Below, piece by piece: positions 1 through 7,684 of a DNA stretch of 12,785 bases. The position numbers and the translations under genes were made by a program. The DNA lies in the NCBI GenBank assembly GCA_016706845.1, contig JADJIV010000016.1, positions 1 to 12,785 on the forward strand, given 5' to 3'. Source of the DNA: PNOJ01 sp016706845 (GTDB taxonomy: Bacteria; Krumholzibacteriota; Krumholzibacteriia; LZORAL124-64-63). Every line of letters starts with the position of its first letter. Positions within the stretch are counted from its first letter, which is position 1. The notes beneath the pieces were generated by a model. It was not told the origin of the DNA, ran no database searches, and was given only the letters and a program-made list of their open reading frames with translations.

Positions 1-758
1 CCGGACTGTGGCGGCCCGTCGTTCCTGCCCGGCGGCTCCAGCACAGGCGGCTTCGAGCTGGCGCTGGCGCGCGATTTCCCCCGACGCCCGCGTCCTGCCG
101 GCTCGACCAGACACCACCCGCGCCCGCGGCAGCCACCGGCGGATCCTCTCGGACTGCCGGCGGCGCGGCGCCAACATCCTGGTCGGCACCAGATGGAGGC
201 CAGGCGGGCCACCACTCCGCGTCGATCTGGTCGGCGTCCTGGCGGCCGACGACGGCCTGACGCTGCCCGACTTCCCGCGCACGGGCGTCTTCCAGCTGCT
301 GGACCCAGGGCGTCGCCGGGCGCACGGGCCGGGAGAGCCCCGGCGCCGTGCTCTTCCAGACCTGGCAGCCGGACCATCCCGTGATCCTGGCCGCGTCGCG
401 CCACGATTTCGCGGCCTTCGCCGCGGCCGAGCTGCCGCAGCGCGAGGCGGCGGGGTACCCGCCGGCGCGGCGCATGCTCCGGGTGGGGCTGGCGGCCCGT
501 CGCCACGCCGACGTCGAGCAGGCCGCCCGACGCCTCGCCGAGCTGATGCACGCCCACCTGCGGCCGCCCGAGCTGGAGGTGCTCGGCCCGGCGCCCGCCG
601 TGTTCGCCCGCCTGCAGAACCGCGTCCGCTGGCAGCTGCTGGTCAAGGGGTCCCTGACCAACGCCCAGCGGGCCTGGCTGGCCGACCGCGGCCGCCGCCT
701 GGCCGCCGAAACCGCCGTCGACATCACCCTGGACGTCGATCCCGTCGGCCTCTACTGA
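1..758 (+). CDS. priA: Primosomal protein N' (replication restart helicase PriA), 3' part, frameshifted
   Basis: PriA is a superfamily 2 DNA helicase that reloads the replisome at stalled forks. Only the C-terminal part is here; the left edge cuts the gene. The first bases read PDCGGP, matching the PriA zinc-binding region. PDARVL, DTTRARGSHRRIL, ANILVGT and VDLVGVLAADDGLTLPDF follow. Next come FQLL, a GVAGRTGR stretch matching the QVAGRAGR helicase motif, then VLFQTWQPDHP and GYPPARR. The end is GPAPAVFARLQNRVRWQLLVKG...DVDPVGLY. These lie in three frames: 1-75 in frame 1, about 80-300 in frame 2, 306-758 in frame 3. Further small indels fall around 200-230, where GTQMxAKGHxF is expected. 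The reading is intact from 306 to the TGA at 756-758. Family match is strong; the frame breaks look like sequence errors. No partner gene is visible upstream. Confidence 0.9.
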
Positions 759-786
759 CCGGGAGGAGGCGGCGGCGCCTGCGGAT

Positions 787-816
787 TTGCCTGCGGGACG
801 CCAACTGTAGTATCAT
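787..816 (+). promoter_or_regulatory. Candidate sigma70-type promoter for the secreted protease gene
   Basis: TTGCCT (787-792) and TATCAT (811-816) are separated by 18 bases. They sit in a locally AT-richer patch between the priA stop and the protease ATG at 887. Transcription would start near 823, giving a leader of about 65 bases. Position and composition support it, but the -35 match is only fair. Confidence 0.4.
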
Positions 817-823
817 AGAGGGT

Positions 824-843
824 GGCGGCGCGAGAGCGCCGCC
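824..843 (+). other. 8-bp stem with GAGA (GNRA) loop in the protease leader
   Basis: GGCGGCGC (824-831), loop GAGA, then GCGCCGCC (836-843) form a perfect 8-bp GC stem closed by a GNRA tetraloop. It lies 65 bases after the priA stop and directly after the candidate -10 element, so it could cap the 5' end of the protease transcript. No T-run follows, so an intrinsic terminator for priA is less likely, though a weak 3' end for priA remains possible. Confidence 0.5.
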
Positions 844-886
844 CCGGACATCCCGCTGTTCCCCCGGTTCGGACGAAAGGCAGCCG

Positions 887-3800
887 ATGCGTTCGTGTAA
901 TGTTTTTTGCGCTCCCGTGGCCGCGAGGGTCCGCCTGTCGGTCCTGGTCAGCCTGCTGGTCGTCGCCGCCGCCGGGGCGGCCTTCGGCCAGCCCAGGCCG
1001 GCTGGGAATCGTCAACGGCGTTCACTGACAGCCTGACGCCCCAGGCCCGCGCCAACCTGTTCGGGTTCCGGCTGCCCCCCGACTACGAGCGCGAATACCG
1101 CGACCACCTGAAGATCTACCCCGAGGACAAGGTCGACCTGCCGTCGAACTTCAGCTGGGTGAGCGAGGGCGGCCTGACCTCGGTCAAGAACCAGGGCGAC
1201 TGCGGCTCGTGCTGGGCCTTCGCCGCCATCGGGCAGATCGAGTCGCACCTGAAGATCTACTACGGGCAGGACCTCAACCTGTCCGAGCAGCAGATGATCC
1301 TCTGCAACCCGTACGGCGCCGACTGCGACGGCGGCTGGGCCTCGGCCGTCTACAACGTGGCGATGACCTACGGGGCCGTCCACGAGGAGGCCATCCCCTA
1401 CAGCGGCGGCACCAGCAGCGCCTGCACCCAGTCCTCCCACCTGCCCTTCGGCTTCGTGGCGAACTGGCACTACGTCTCGAACAACGTGACCCAGATCAAG
1501 AACGCCCTGCTCGAGGGCCCCGTGTGCTCGGCGATGAACGCCGACGAGCCCTTCCCCAGCTACGGCACCTGCTGCTACACCGACAACGTCGGGCCCTACA
1601 CCAACCACCTGATCCTGATCGTGGGCTGGGACGACCGCGCCTGCGGCGGCACCGGCGGCTGGATCTGCAAGAACTCCTGGGGCGGCGGCTTCGGCGAGGG
1701 CGGCTACTTCACGATCAAGTACGGCGTGTCGCTGATCGGCTCCTCGACCTCCCAGATCGACCTGGTGGTGCCGCCGACCGGCGTCGCGGTGCTCGCGCCG
1801 CTCGACGACCGCGACTACGTGGCCGGCGAGACGGTCGACATCGTCTGGACGACGAACGGCGAACCCGCCGCCACGGTCGACATCTGGGCTTCCCTGGGCG
1901 GCTTCCTCGACACCAGGATCGCGCAGAACGTCCCCAACAACGGCCACTTCGCCTGGACCCTGCCGAACCATTCCACCACGAACCTGCAGCTCTGCGTGGT
2001 GCCGCTGGGGGACACCCAGCAGGGCTTCGGCATCTCCCCGGAGCGGATGCGCCTGCTCGGCCACCGCACGCGCTACGTCTCGCCGACCGGCGGCGACGTC
2101 GCGCCCTACGAGACCAAGGCCACGGCCGCGCGCAGCCTGGCCGCGGCCCTGGCCGCCTGCACCGGGCGCGACACCGTGCTCGTCGCCGCCGGCGACTACG
2201 GCGAGCGCGTGTCCGTCACCACGCCCACGACGATCATCGGCGGCTGGAACCCGACCTTCACCGCGCGCGACCCGCAGCCGGGCGCGACGCGCCTGCAGAC
2301 GATCGACAGCGCGATGAGCTTCATCGGCGGCCTCGACGGCCACGCCGGCGTCGTCGGTTTCGAGTTCCACGACTGCGTCGGCGGCATCAGCAGCGTGCCG
2401 GTCTTCGGCCGCCACGGCGGGGCGATCTACATCAACGATTCCTCGCCCACCATCAGGGACTGCGTGTTCACGCACAACACGGCCAACCCCTTCAACGGCC
2501 AGCGGGGTCGGCGGCGCCATCATCGCCATCAACGGCGCTCCCCGCATCGAGAACTGCGTGTTCCAGGGCAACCGCGCCACGCTGGGCGGCGCCGTGGCGC
2601 TGATCGGCGCCGAGGGCGCGGTCCTGACCGGGAACCAGTACCTGCAGAACGCCTGCATGGACAGCGTCGCCGGGCATCAGGGCGCCGCCCTCTACGCCCT
2701 CGACTGCAGCCTCGAACTGGCCGGCGAGACCTTCACGGGCAACCGCCGCTGCTTCGCCGGCGCGGCCCTCGCGGCGGACGGCTCGACGGTGACCGCGCGG
2801 GACGTCGTCGCCACCGGCAACGCCGCGGACGCCCGCGGCGGCGTCTTCCAGATCCTCGGCGGCAGCCTCGTCGTCGAAGGCGGCCGCTACGCGGCCAACA
2901 CGGCCCGGCTCGACCGCGGCGGCGCCTTCCACCTCGACGGGGCCTCGGGCGACGTCCGCAACGCCGTGCTGGCGGGCAACGCCGCCGGCGTGCTCGGCGC
3001 CTCGATCTCGGCGAGCGCGGCCCCCACGCTGCGCCTGGAGAACACGCTGCTGCTCGACAGCGCCGGCACGGGCTTCGCCGCGGTGTTCACCACCGGCGAC
3101 GGGTCGCTGCTGGTGCGCAACTGCGTCATCGCCGGCAACGCGCGCGGCGGCGTGGCGGGCAGCGCCGGCACCTTCACGGCCGACTACAACGTCCTGTGGA
3201 ACAACGCGGGCGGGCACTACGTCGGCCTGACGGGCGGCGCCCACGACATCGTGGCCGCCCCGGGCTTCTGCAACCCGGCGGCCGGGGACTACGCGCTGGC
3301 CCTGCACTCGCCCTGCCTGGACCGGGGCGATCCCGATCCCGCCTGCCTCGATCCCGACGGCTCGCGGGCCGACGTCGGCGTCTACGGCGGCCCCGGCTGC
3401 ACGCCGGTGGCCCCGGCCGCGGTCGCGCAGCTCGACTTGACCGAACTGGCCGCGGCGAGCGTCAGGCTCGACTGAGCGCCGAACGGCGAACCCGACGTCG
3501 ACCACTACGTCGTCTACCGGCTTCCGGAGGCCGGCACGCAGCCCGGCGCCGCCCACGTGGCCGGCACCGTGGCCCACCCCGGCCACACGTTCGCGCCGGG
3601 CCAGCCCGACGGCTGGTTCACGGTGGTCGCGGTGGACCAGCAGGGCCACGTCGGCGGCTACTCGGCGACGGTGACGGCGGGCGCGACGGCCGCCGGCGAC
3701 GCCCCGCGCGCCCTGGCCATCGCGGACGTGGTGCCGAACCCGTTCAACCCCCGCACCACCATCCGCTTCGAGGTGCCGCGCGCCGGCCGCGTCACGGCGC

Positions 3801-3985
3801 GCATCCACGACATGCGCGGCCGCGTCGTGCGCACGCTCGCCGACGCGGACCTGGCCGCCGGGCGGCACACGGCGACCTGGGACGGCCGCGACGACCAGGG
3901 CGGCAAGGCCGCCGCGGGCGTCTACCTGCTGCGCGTCGCCGCGGGCGGCGAGCAGCGCTCGGCCAAGCTGGTGCTCGCGAAGTAG
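887..3985 (+). CDS. Secreted papain-family (C1A) cysteine protease with Ig-like, beta-helix, FnIII-like and FlgD-Ig sorting domains
   Basis: About 1032 residues. ATG 887 follows AAAGG at 876-880 and encodes a signal peptide (hydrophobic VLVSLLVVAAAGAAFG). After a short pro-region of about 60 residues comes a C1A peptidase, about 82-295. It has QGDCGSCWAF (Cys about 108), CDGGW, TNHLILIVGWDD (His about 240) and CKNSWGGGFGEGGYF (Asn about 262), so the triad and oxyanion Gln are complete. The I29 propeptide of eukaryotic cathepsins is absent. An Ig-like module (about 298-392) leads into a parallel beta-helix (about 398-838). This has repeated GGA and FxxN turns such as GGAIYI, CVFTHN, CVFQGN and FTGN. 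An FnIII-like module follows, then the FlgD-Ig domain (about 948-1032: NPFNP, WDGRDDQG, AAGVYLLR). Indels near 1000 and 2505 cancel each other. A TGA at 3473-3475 sits where Trp is expected. Likely exported and surface-attached; its substrate is unknown. Confidence 0.92.
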
Positions 3986-4010
3986 CGCGCGGCGTCGCGC
4001 CGACACGAGG

Positions 4011-4038
4011 GAAGGGCCGCCCCGCGGGGCGGCCCTTC
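4011..4038. terminator. Bidirectional hairpin terminator between the protease gene and aroB
   Basis: Perfect inverted repeat: 13 bases, GAAGGGCCGCCCC (4011-4023), mirrored at 4026-4038. It starts 26 bases after the protease stop and ends 22 bases before the aroB stop, so it serves two convergent genes. There is no clear T-run on either side, which is common in very GC-rich genomes. Confidence 0.75.
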
Positions 4039-4059
4039 GCGCGTCCGGCCCCGGGCGGC

Positions 4060-5169
4060 TCACCCCGCCAGCGCCGCCAGCATGTCGTCGAGCCCAACGC
4101 GCGCGTCGATGTCCACCGCGCCGATCCGCAGCGGCAGGACCCACCGCACCTCGCCGCCGCGCACCTTCTTGTCGCCGGCGACCAGGGCGGCGGTCGCGCG
4201 CCGCGGCGGCGCCGCCGCCGTCACGGCCAGGCCGCAGGCCGCCAGCAGCGCGACGATCCGGTCGGCGTCGCGGCGCGGGCAGGTCCCGCGCGCCGCGGCC
4301 AGGCGCGCGGCCGCCGCCAGCCCCAGCGCCACGGCCTCGCCGTGCGCCAACCCCAGCTGCAGCTCCAGCGCGTGGCCGAGCGTGTGCCCGAGGTTCAGCG
4401 CCCGCCGCGGGCCGGCCTCGCGGAAGTCGGCGCTGACCAGCCGGCCCTTCACCCTCACCGCGCCGTCGATCCACGGCGCCCAGGGCAGGTCCAGGGCGCC
4501 GGGCACGGGGCGGTCCGCCCGCCCGCGGGCCAGCAGGCCCGCGAGGTCGGGCGTGCGCGCCTCGAGGTCGCGGAAAAGGGACGGCGAGCCGATCACCGCG
4601 GCCTTGACCGTCTCGGCCAGGCCGCAGCGCCAGTCGCGCCGCGTCAGCGTGCCCAGCAGCGCCGTCTCGACCAGCACGCACCCGGCGGGGTGGAAGGCGC
4701 CGACGGGATTCTTCAGCGCCCCGAGATCGACCGCGGTCTTGCCGCCGAGGCCGGCGTCCACCGCCGCCAGCAGCGTCGTGGGGACGGCGGCGAAGGCCAC
4801 GCCGCGCAGCCAGGTCGCCGCCGCGAAGCCGGCGAGGTCCAGCACCGCGCCGCCGCCCACCCCGACGACCGTGCCGTCTCGCGGCAGCCCGCGCGCCGCC
4901 AGCCACCGCCAGACGCGCTCGAGGTTCGCCACCGTCTTGGCGGCCTCGCCCCCGGGCACGACCAGGCGGGGCAGGGGAGCCCCGCCGCCGTCCCGCAGCA
5001 CGGCCGCCAGACGCCCGCCGTGCAGCCGCGCCACCGCCCGGTCCACGACCGCGACGGCCGGCCTGCGGCCCAGCCTCCCGGCGAGCCGGTCCAGCGCAGC
5101 GACGTCGCCCAGGTAGTCGGTCGTCATCCCGCCCAGGCGGTAGTGACGGTGCAAGATGTTGTGGGGCAA
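4060..5169 (-). CDS. aroB: 3-dehydroquinate synthase
   Basis: AroB converts DAHP to 3-dehydroquinate, the second step of the shikimate pathway, in the cytoplasm, using NAD+ and a divalent metal. The frame is unbroken. Family blocks in order are VPGGEAAKTVANLERV, VGGGAVLDLAGFAAATWLRG (NAD binding), VPTTLLAAVDAGLGGKTAVD, GAFHPAG, CGLAETVKAAVI (metal-ligand Glu), ADFREAGPRRALNLGHTLGH (metal and catalytic His), AHGEAVALG (metal-ligand His) and DKKVRGG. The chosen start is TTG at 5169. GGAGG lies exactly 7 bases upstream (5177-5181), and the added residues include HYRLGGMTTDYLGD, which resembles the first AroB beta-strand. The first in-frame ATG (5127) would drop that strand and has only a weak Shine-Dalgarno. 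The TTG start gives 369 residues, normal for the family. Transcribed divergently from por. Confidence 0.95.
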   Translation of the reverse strand: MPHNILHRHYRLGGMTTDYLGDVAALDRLAGRLGRRPAVAVVDRAVARLHGGRLAAVLRDGGGAPLPRLVVPGGEAAKTVANLERVWRWLAARGLPRDGTVVGVGGGAVLDLAGFAAATWLRGVAFAAVPTTLLAAVDAGLGGKTAVDLGALKNPVGAFHPAGCVLVETALLGTLTRRDWRCGLAETVKAAVIGSPSLFRDLEARTPDLAGLLARGRADRPVPGALDLPWAPWIDGAVRVKGRLVSADFREAGPRRALNLGHTLGHALELQLGLAHGEAVALGLAAAARLAAARGTCPRRDADRIVALLAACGLAVTAAAPPRRATAALVAGDKKVRGGEVRWVLPLRIGAVDIDARVGLDDMLAALAG

Positions 5170-5213
5170 GGGGGTGCCTCCATGCCGAAAGAGGACCGAA
5201 TCCAACGTTCGCC

Positions 5214-5222
5214 ACGATACCA
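5214..5222 (-). promoter_or_regulatory. Possible extended -10 promoter element for aroB
   Basis: On the minus strand this reads TGGTATCGT, a TGn-TATCGT extended -10. It is about 45 bases upstream of the TTG start. No good -35 hexamer is visible 17 bases further up; the left arm of the inverted repeat occupies that position. Confidence 0.25.
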
Positions 5223-5223
5223 G

Positions 5224-5258
5224 ATCACCCAGGTTGTGCCTTCGAAAATGTGTCTGCG
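5224..5258 (-). repeat. Inverted repeat, left arm (facing aroB)
   Basis: Read on the minus strand this 35-mer matches the right arm (5441-5475) at 29 of 35 positions. The best block is GGCACAACCTGGGTGAT against GGCACAACCCAGGTGAT. Weaker similarity continues inward with small gaps to about 5290, with shared GCCGAC, AGATG and CCCGT words. The arm ends 54 bases before the aroB start and would overlap its promoter. Confidence 0.75.
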
Positions 5259-5440
5259 TTAAACGTCGGCGATCGCCATCTGGGCACGGGTGCGCCGCCA
5301 GCGGCGTCAACGGCATTGCTCTGCGGCCAGGGGGGCGGGGAGGCCCGGATGCCGAACACGCCGTCCCCAGGGAAAGTCCGGCGCGAGCCGTCCGGCAAGA
5401 GCCCATCCCGTCACAAGATGCGAAACCGGACCGCCGACCG

Positions 5441-5475
5441 CGCGGACACAATCTCGCAGGCACAACCCAGGTGAT
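5441..5475 (+). repeat. Inverted repeat, right arm (facing porG)
   Basis: Plus-strand partner of the 5224-5258 arm, identical at 29 of 35 positions with no gap. Similarity continues inward, with gaps, to about 5407. It ends 15 bases before the candidate por -35 element. The two arms are separated by 182 bases and point outward, one to each gene. They could be operator sites or the termini of a small MITE-like insertion; no clear target-site duplication is visible. Confidence 0.75.
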
Positions 5476-5490
5476 GATCTTGCTTTTCAA

Positions 5491-5518
5491 TTGACCCTTG
5501 AGCGGCAGGCACTACCTT
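5491..5518 (+). promoter_or_regulatory. Candidate sigma70-type promoter for the por operon
   Basis: TTGACC (5491-5496), a 16-base spacer, then TACCTT (5513-5518). The -35 is a five-of-six match; the -10 is poor. It lies in the only AT-rich patch upstream of porG, about 70 bases before its start. Confidence 0.35.
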
Positions 5519-5589
5519 TCCCAAGGAACGATACAGCGGGGACCCGGCCGGCCCCCGCGGCCAGTTCAGTGCAAGGAGTGTGATGGATC

Positions 5590-6168
5590 ATGGCAGCAGC
5601 GACCACTGAGATCCGCTGGCACGGCCGCGGCGGACAGGGGCCAAGACGGCGGCGATCTTCCTGGCCGAGGCCGTCCTCGACCAGGCAAGCACAGCCAGGG
5701 CTTCCCGAGTACGGCCCCCGAACGGCGAGGCGCCCCCGTGCGCGGGTTCACCCGCATCTCCGACGCCCCGATCCGCCTGCACTGCAGCATCGCCGAGCCC
5801 GACTACGTGATCGTGCTCGACCCCACGCTGCTGGATTCCACGAGCGCGGGCGTGCCCGACGGCGCCAGCGCGGACACGGTGTTCCTGATCAACACCGTCG
5901 AGTCCCCGGCCAACATCCGCAAGCGGCTGGGCATCAAGGGCGGCAAGGTCCACACCGTGGACGCCTCGCTCATCGCCCAGGAGAGCTTCGGGCGGCCCAT
6001 CCCAACATGCCGATGATCGGCGCGCTGGCCGCGGTGGCCGACGTGATCACCCTGGAGAACCTCGTCGCCTCGCTGGTGGTGCGCTTCAAGAAGAAGTTCA
6101 GCCAGGCCGTCATCGACGGGAACGTCACCGCCGTGGAAAGGGCCTATAAGGAGTTGGTGTCCGAATGA
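5590..6168 (+). CDS. porG: 2-oxoacid (probably pyruvate):ferredoxin oxidoreductase, gamma subunit, frameshifted
   Basis: Gamma subunit of the four-subunit enzyme that oxidatively decarboxylates a 2-oxoacid to acyl-CoA while reducing ferredoxin. The start is ATG 5590 (MAAATTEIRWHGRGGQG), after AAGGAG at 5573-5578. An ATG at 5583 is closer to the Shine-Dalgarno but out of frame. The family sequence continues as AKTAAIFLAEAVLDQ, GKHSQGF, PERRGAPVRGFTRIS and PDYVIVLDPTLLD. It then runs FLINT, NMPMIGALAAVADVI and FKKKFSQAVIDGN. Single-base indels occur near 5640, 5685, 5706, 5716 and 6003. Their net effect is three bases, so the start and the TGA stop are in the same frame. Length is about 193 residues after correction, normal for PorG. 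Its stop overlaps the porD start (ATGA). First gene of the operon. Confidence 0.93.
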   Translation: MAAATTEIRWHGRGGQGPRRRRSSWPRPSSTRQAQPGLPEYGPRTARRPRARVHPHLRRPDPPALQHRRARLRDRARPHAAGFHERGRARRRQRGHGVPDQHRRVPGQHPQAAGHQGRQGPHRGRLAHRPGELRAAHPNMPMIGALAAVADVITLENLVASLVVRFKKKFSQAVIDGNVTAVERAYKELVSE

Positions 6169-6474
6169 GCCTCATCCCGACTTCCAGCCTGAACGAGGGC
6201 GGCATCATCACCGAGGCGGGCAACGCCGCCGCCTTCAAGACGGGCGATTGGCGCTCGAACGTGCCGCAGTGGGTCCCCGAGAATTGCATCCACTGCATGT
6301 TCTGCTGGATCTACTGCCCGGACTCGGCCGTGGCCATCGACAACACCGGCGAGAAGACCGTCATGACGGGCTTCGTCTTCGAGCTTACTACAAGGTTGCG
6401 GGATCTGTGCGCAGCACTGCCCGCCCGCCGCCAAGGGGAAAGCGGCCATCGTCACGGTCCGCGACGAGAAGTAG
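6165..6474 (+). CDS. porD: 2-oxoacid:ferredoxin oxidoreductase, delta (ferredoxin-like) subunit, frameshifted
   Basis: Small iron-sulfur subunit carrying electrons from the catalytic core to external ferredoxin. ATG 6165 overlaps the porG stop; AAGGAG is at 6149-6154. The N-terminal part reads intact through CIHCMFCWIYCP, a CxxCxxCxxxCP 4Fe-4S motif at about residues 43-54. After GFVFE two extra bases (about 6384) and one missing base (about 6395) break the frame. The corrected sequence is YYKGCGICAQHCPPAAKGK...VRDEK, ending at TAG 6472-6474. That is about 102 residues, normal for PorD. In the second cluster motif the first Cys position reads Tyr (TAC at 6389-6391), although the local sequence is damaged. 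The substrate class is inferred from the family: pyruvate is most likely, but branched-chain 2-oxoacids (Vor) are possible. Confidence 0.9.
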
Positions 6475-6491
6475 CCACGGGAAAGGTGTCC

Positions 6492-7671
6492 ATGAAGCAG
6501 ATCTACGTCAGGCTGACCGGGAACGAGGCCGTGGCGACCGCCTTCAAGCAGGCTCGTCCCCACGTGGCCCCCGCGTTCCCGATCACGCCCCAGACCGAGA
6601 TGATGCAAGTTCGCCGACTTCGTCGCCGACGGGGCCGTCGACACCGAGATGATCCTGGTCGAGCGAGCACTCGGCCACAGCGCGGCAACCATCGGCTCGG
6701 CCGCCACCGGCGCCCGCACCTTCACCGCCACCAGCTCGGCCGGCTTCGCCCTGATGTGGAGGTCGTCTACATCGCCGCCTCGCTGCGGCTGCCGATCTGC
6801 ATGCCGGTGGTCAACCGCGCGCTGTCGGGCAACATCAACATCCACAACGACCACTCCGACGCCATGGGCGGCCGCGACGCCGGCTGGATCCAGCTGTGGT
6901 GCGAGAACACCCAGGAGGCGTACGACCACGCCCTGATGTGCTGGCGCATCGCCGACACAAGGACGTCCGCCTGCCGGTGATGATCCTACGACGGCTTCAT
7001 CATCAGCCACACCTCCGAGTCGCTGCACATCCTGCCGGACGAGGACGCCTGGAAGTTCATCGGGCCCAAGGACCTCAAGACCGGGTACTCCCTGCTGGAC
7101 ATGGACCACCCGATCACGGTCGGACCGCTGGACCTCACCGACTACTACTTCGAGCACAAGGTCTCGCAGATCGAGGCGCTCAAGCGGGCGCCGAAGTACA
7201 TCGCCGAGGTCTACAAGGAGTTCGGCCAGCTCACCGGCCGCCACTACTCGTTCTTCGAGGAGTACCGCACCGACGACGCCGACCTGGTCATCGTGGCGCT
7301 CGGCTCGACGGCCGGCACGGCCAAGGACGTCATCGACGCCCAGCGCGAGAAGGGCGTCAAGGTGGGCCTGCTGAAGATCCACATGTTCCGCCCCTTCCCG
7401 GCGCTGGAGCTCGCGAAGGCCCTGTCGAAGGCCAGTGGTCGGGGTCATGGACCAGTCCGCCAGCTTCGGCGGCTGGGGCGGCCCGCTGTTCAACGAGATC
7501 CGCTCGGCCCTCTACGACCTGCCGGCCCGGCCGAAGATCCACAACTGGATCTACGGGCTCGGCGGCCGCGACACCGACACCAAGCAGATCGTCGCGCTGA
7601 TCGAGCAGCTGCAGGCGATCGCCAAGGGCCGCGAGGCCGAAACCGTCAACCTGCTGGGCGTCCGGCTGTAA
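6492..7671 (+). CDS. porA: 2-oxoacid (probably pyruvate):ferredoxin oxidoreductase, alpha subunit, frameshifted
   Basis: Alpha subunit, with the TPP pyrimidine-binding and transketolase-C-like domains. ATG 6492 (MKQIYVRLTGNEAVATAF) lies 5 bases after AAAGG and 17 bases after the porD stop. Landmarks are FPITPQTEMM, the VESEHSA region that holds the TPP-activating Glu, and TFTATSSAGFALM. Then come LRLPICMPVVNRALSGNINI, HNDHSDAMGGRD, DGFIISHTSE, FEHKVSQIEALKRA, VALGSTAGTAKDV, FRPFPALELA, MDQSASFGGWGGPL and IYGLGGRDTDTKQIV. Frame breaks occur near 6606, 6666-6690, 6760, 6957, 6990 and 7433. At each one the neighbouring frame continues the family sequence directly. Length is about 393 residues, normal for PorA. 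The TAA stop (7669-7671) overlaps the porB Shine-Dalgarno, so translation is probably coupled. Confidence 0.93.
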
Positions 7672-7684
7672 AGGAGGGACCGTC

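Larger units (their letters stand above)
5170..5589. other. Divergent control region between aroB and porG
   Basis: 420 bases without a gene. It holds the aroB Shine-Dalgarno (5177-5181), a possible aroB promoter (5214-5222), two arms of a long imperfect inverted repeat (5224-5258 and 5441-5475), and a por promoter candidate (5491-5518). The porG Shine-Dalgarno AAGGAG is at 5573-5578. Several open frames cross it, but none has a Shine-Dalgarno or recognisable protein. No tRNA or known riboswitch consensus was recognised. The spacing between the por promoter and ATG leaves a leader of about 65 bases. Confidence 0.7.

Noticed and set aside
1012..2658. Long minus-strand open frame (548 codons) opposite the protease
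   Set aside because: Antisense shadow of strong coding on the plus strand; low-complexity Val/Ala/Gly/Arg composition and no recognisable motif.
2492..5215. Long minus-strand open frame (907 codons) covering the beta-helix and aroB
   Set aside because: Out of frame with aroB and antisense to the beta-helix; typical GC-rich shadow without motifs.
907..5262. A 1451-codon plus-strand open frame running through the protease and across aroB
   Set aside because: Real only to about 2505, where a frame shift moves the beta-helix coding to another frame. The rest is Arg/Gly/Ala-rich GC-driven open frame antisense to aroB.
5385..5460. GGGAAAGTCCGG-like bases suggesting RNase P RNA or a cobalamin riboswitch
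   Set aside because: Only a short word matches. The other conserved blocks (ACAGAA...GGCTTA of RNase P; GCCACTGT and the B12 box of cobalamin) are absent, and neither neighbouring gene is B12-related.
5460..5530. TPP riboswitch upstream of the TPP-dependent por operon
   Set aside because: ACCCTTGA and GGTGAT fragments resemble parts of the THI element, but CTGAGA and the paired core are missing.
7435..7671. Separate small gene at the 3' end of porA
   Set aside because: It is the C-terminal part of PorA after a missing base near 7433; the ATG is an internal Met in GVMDQSASFGG.
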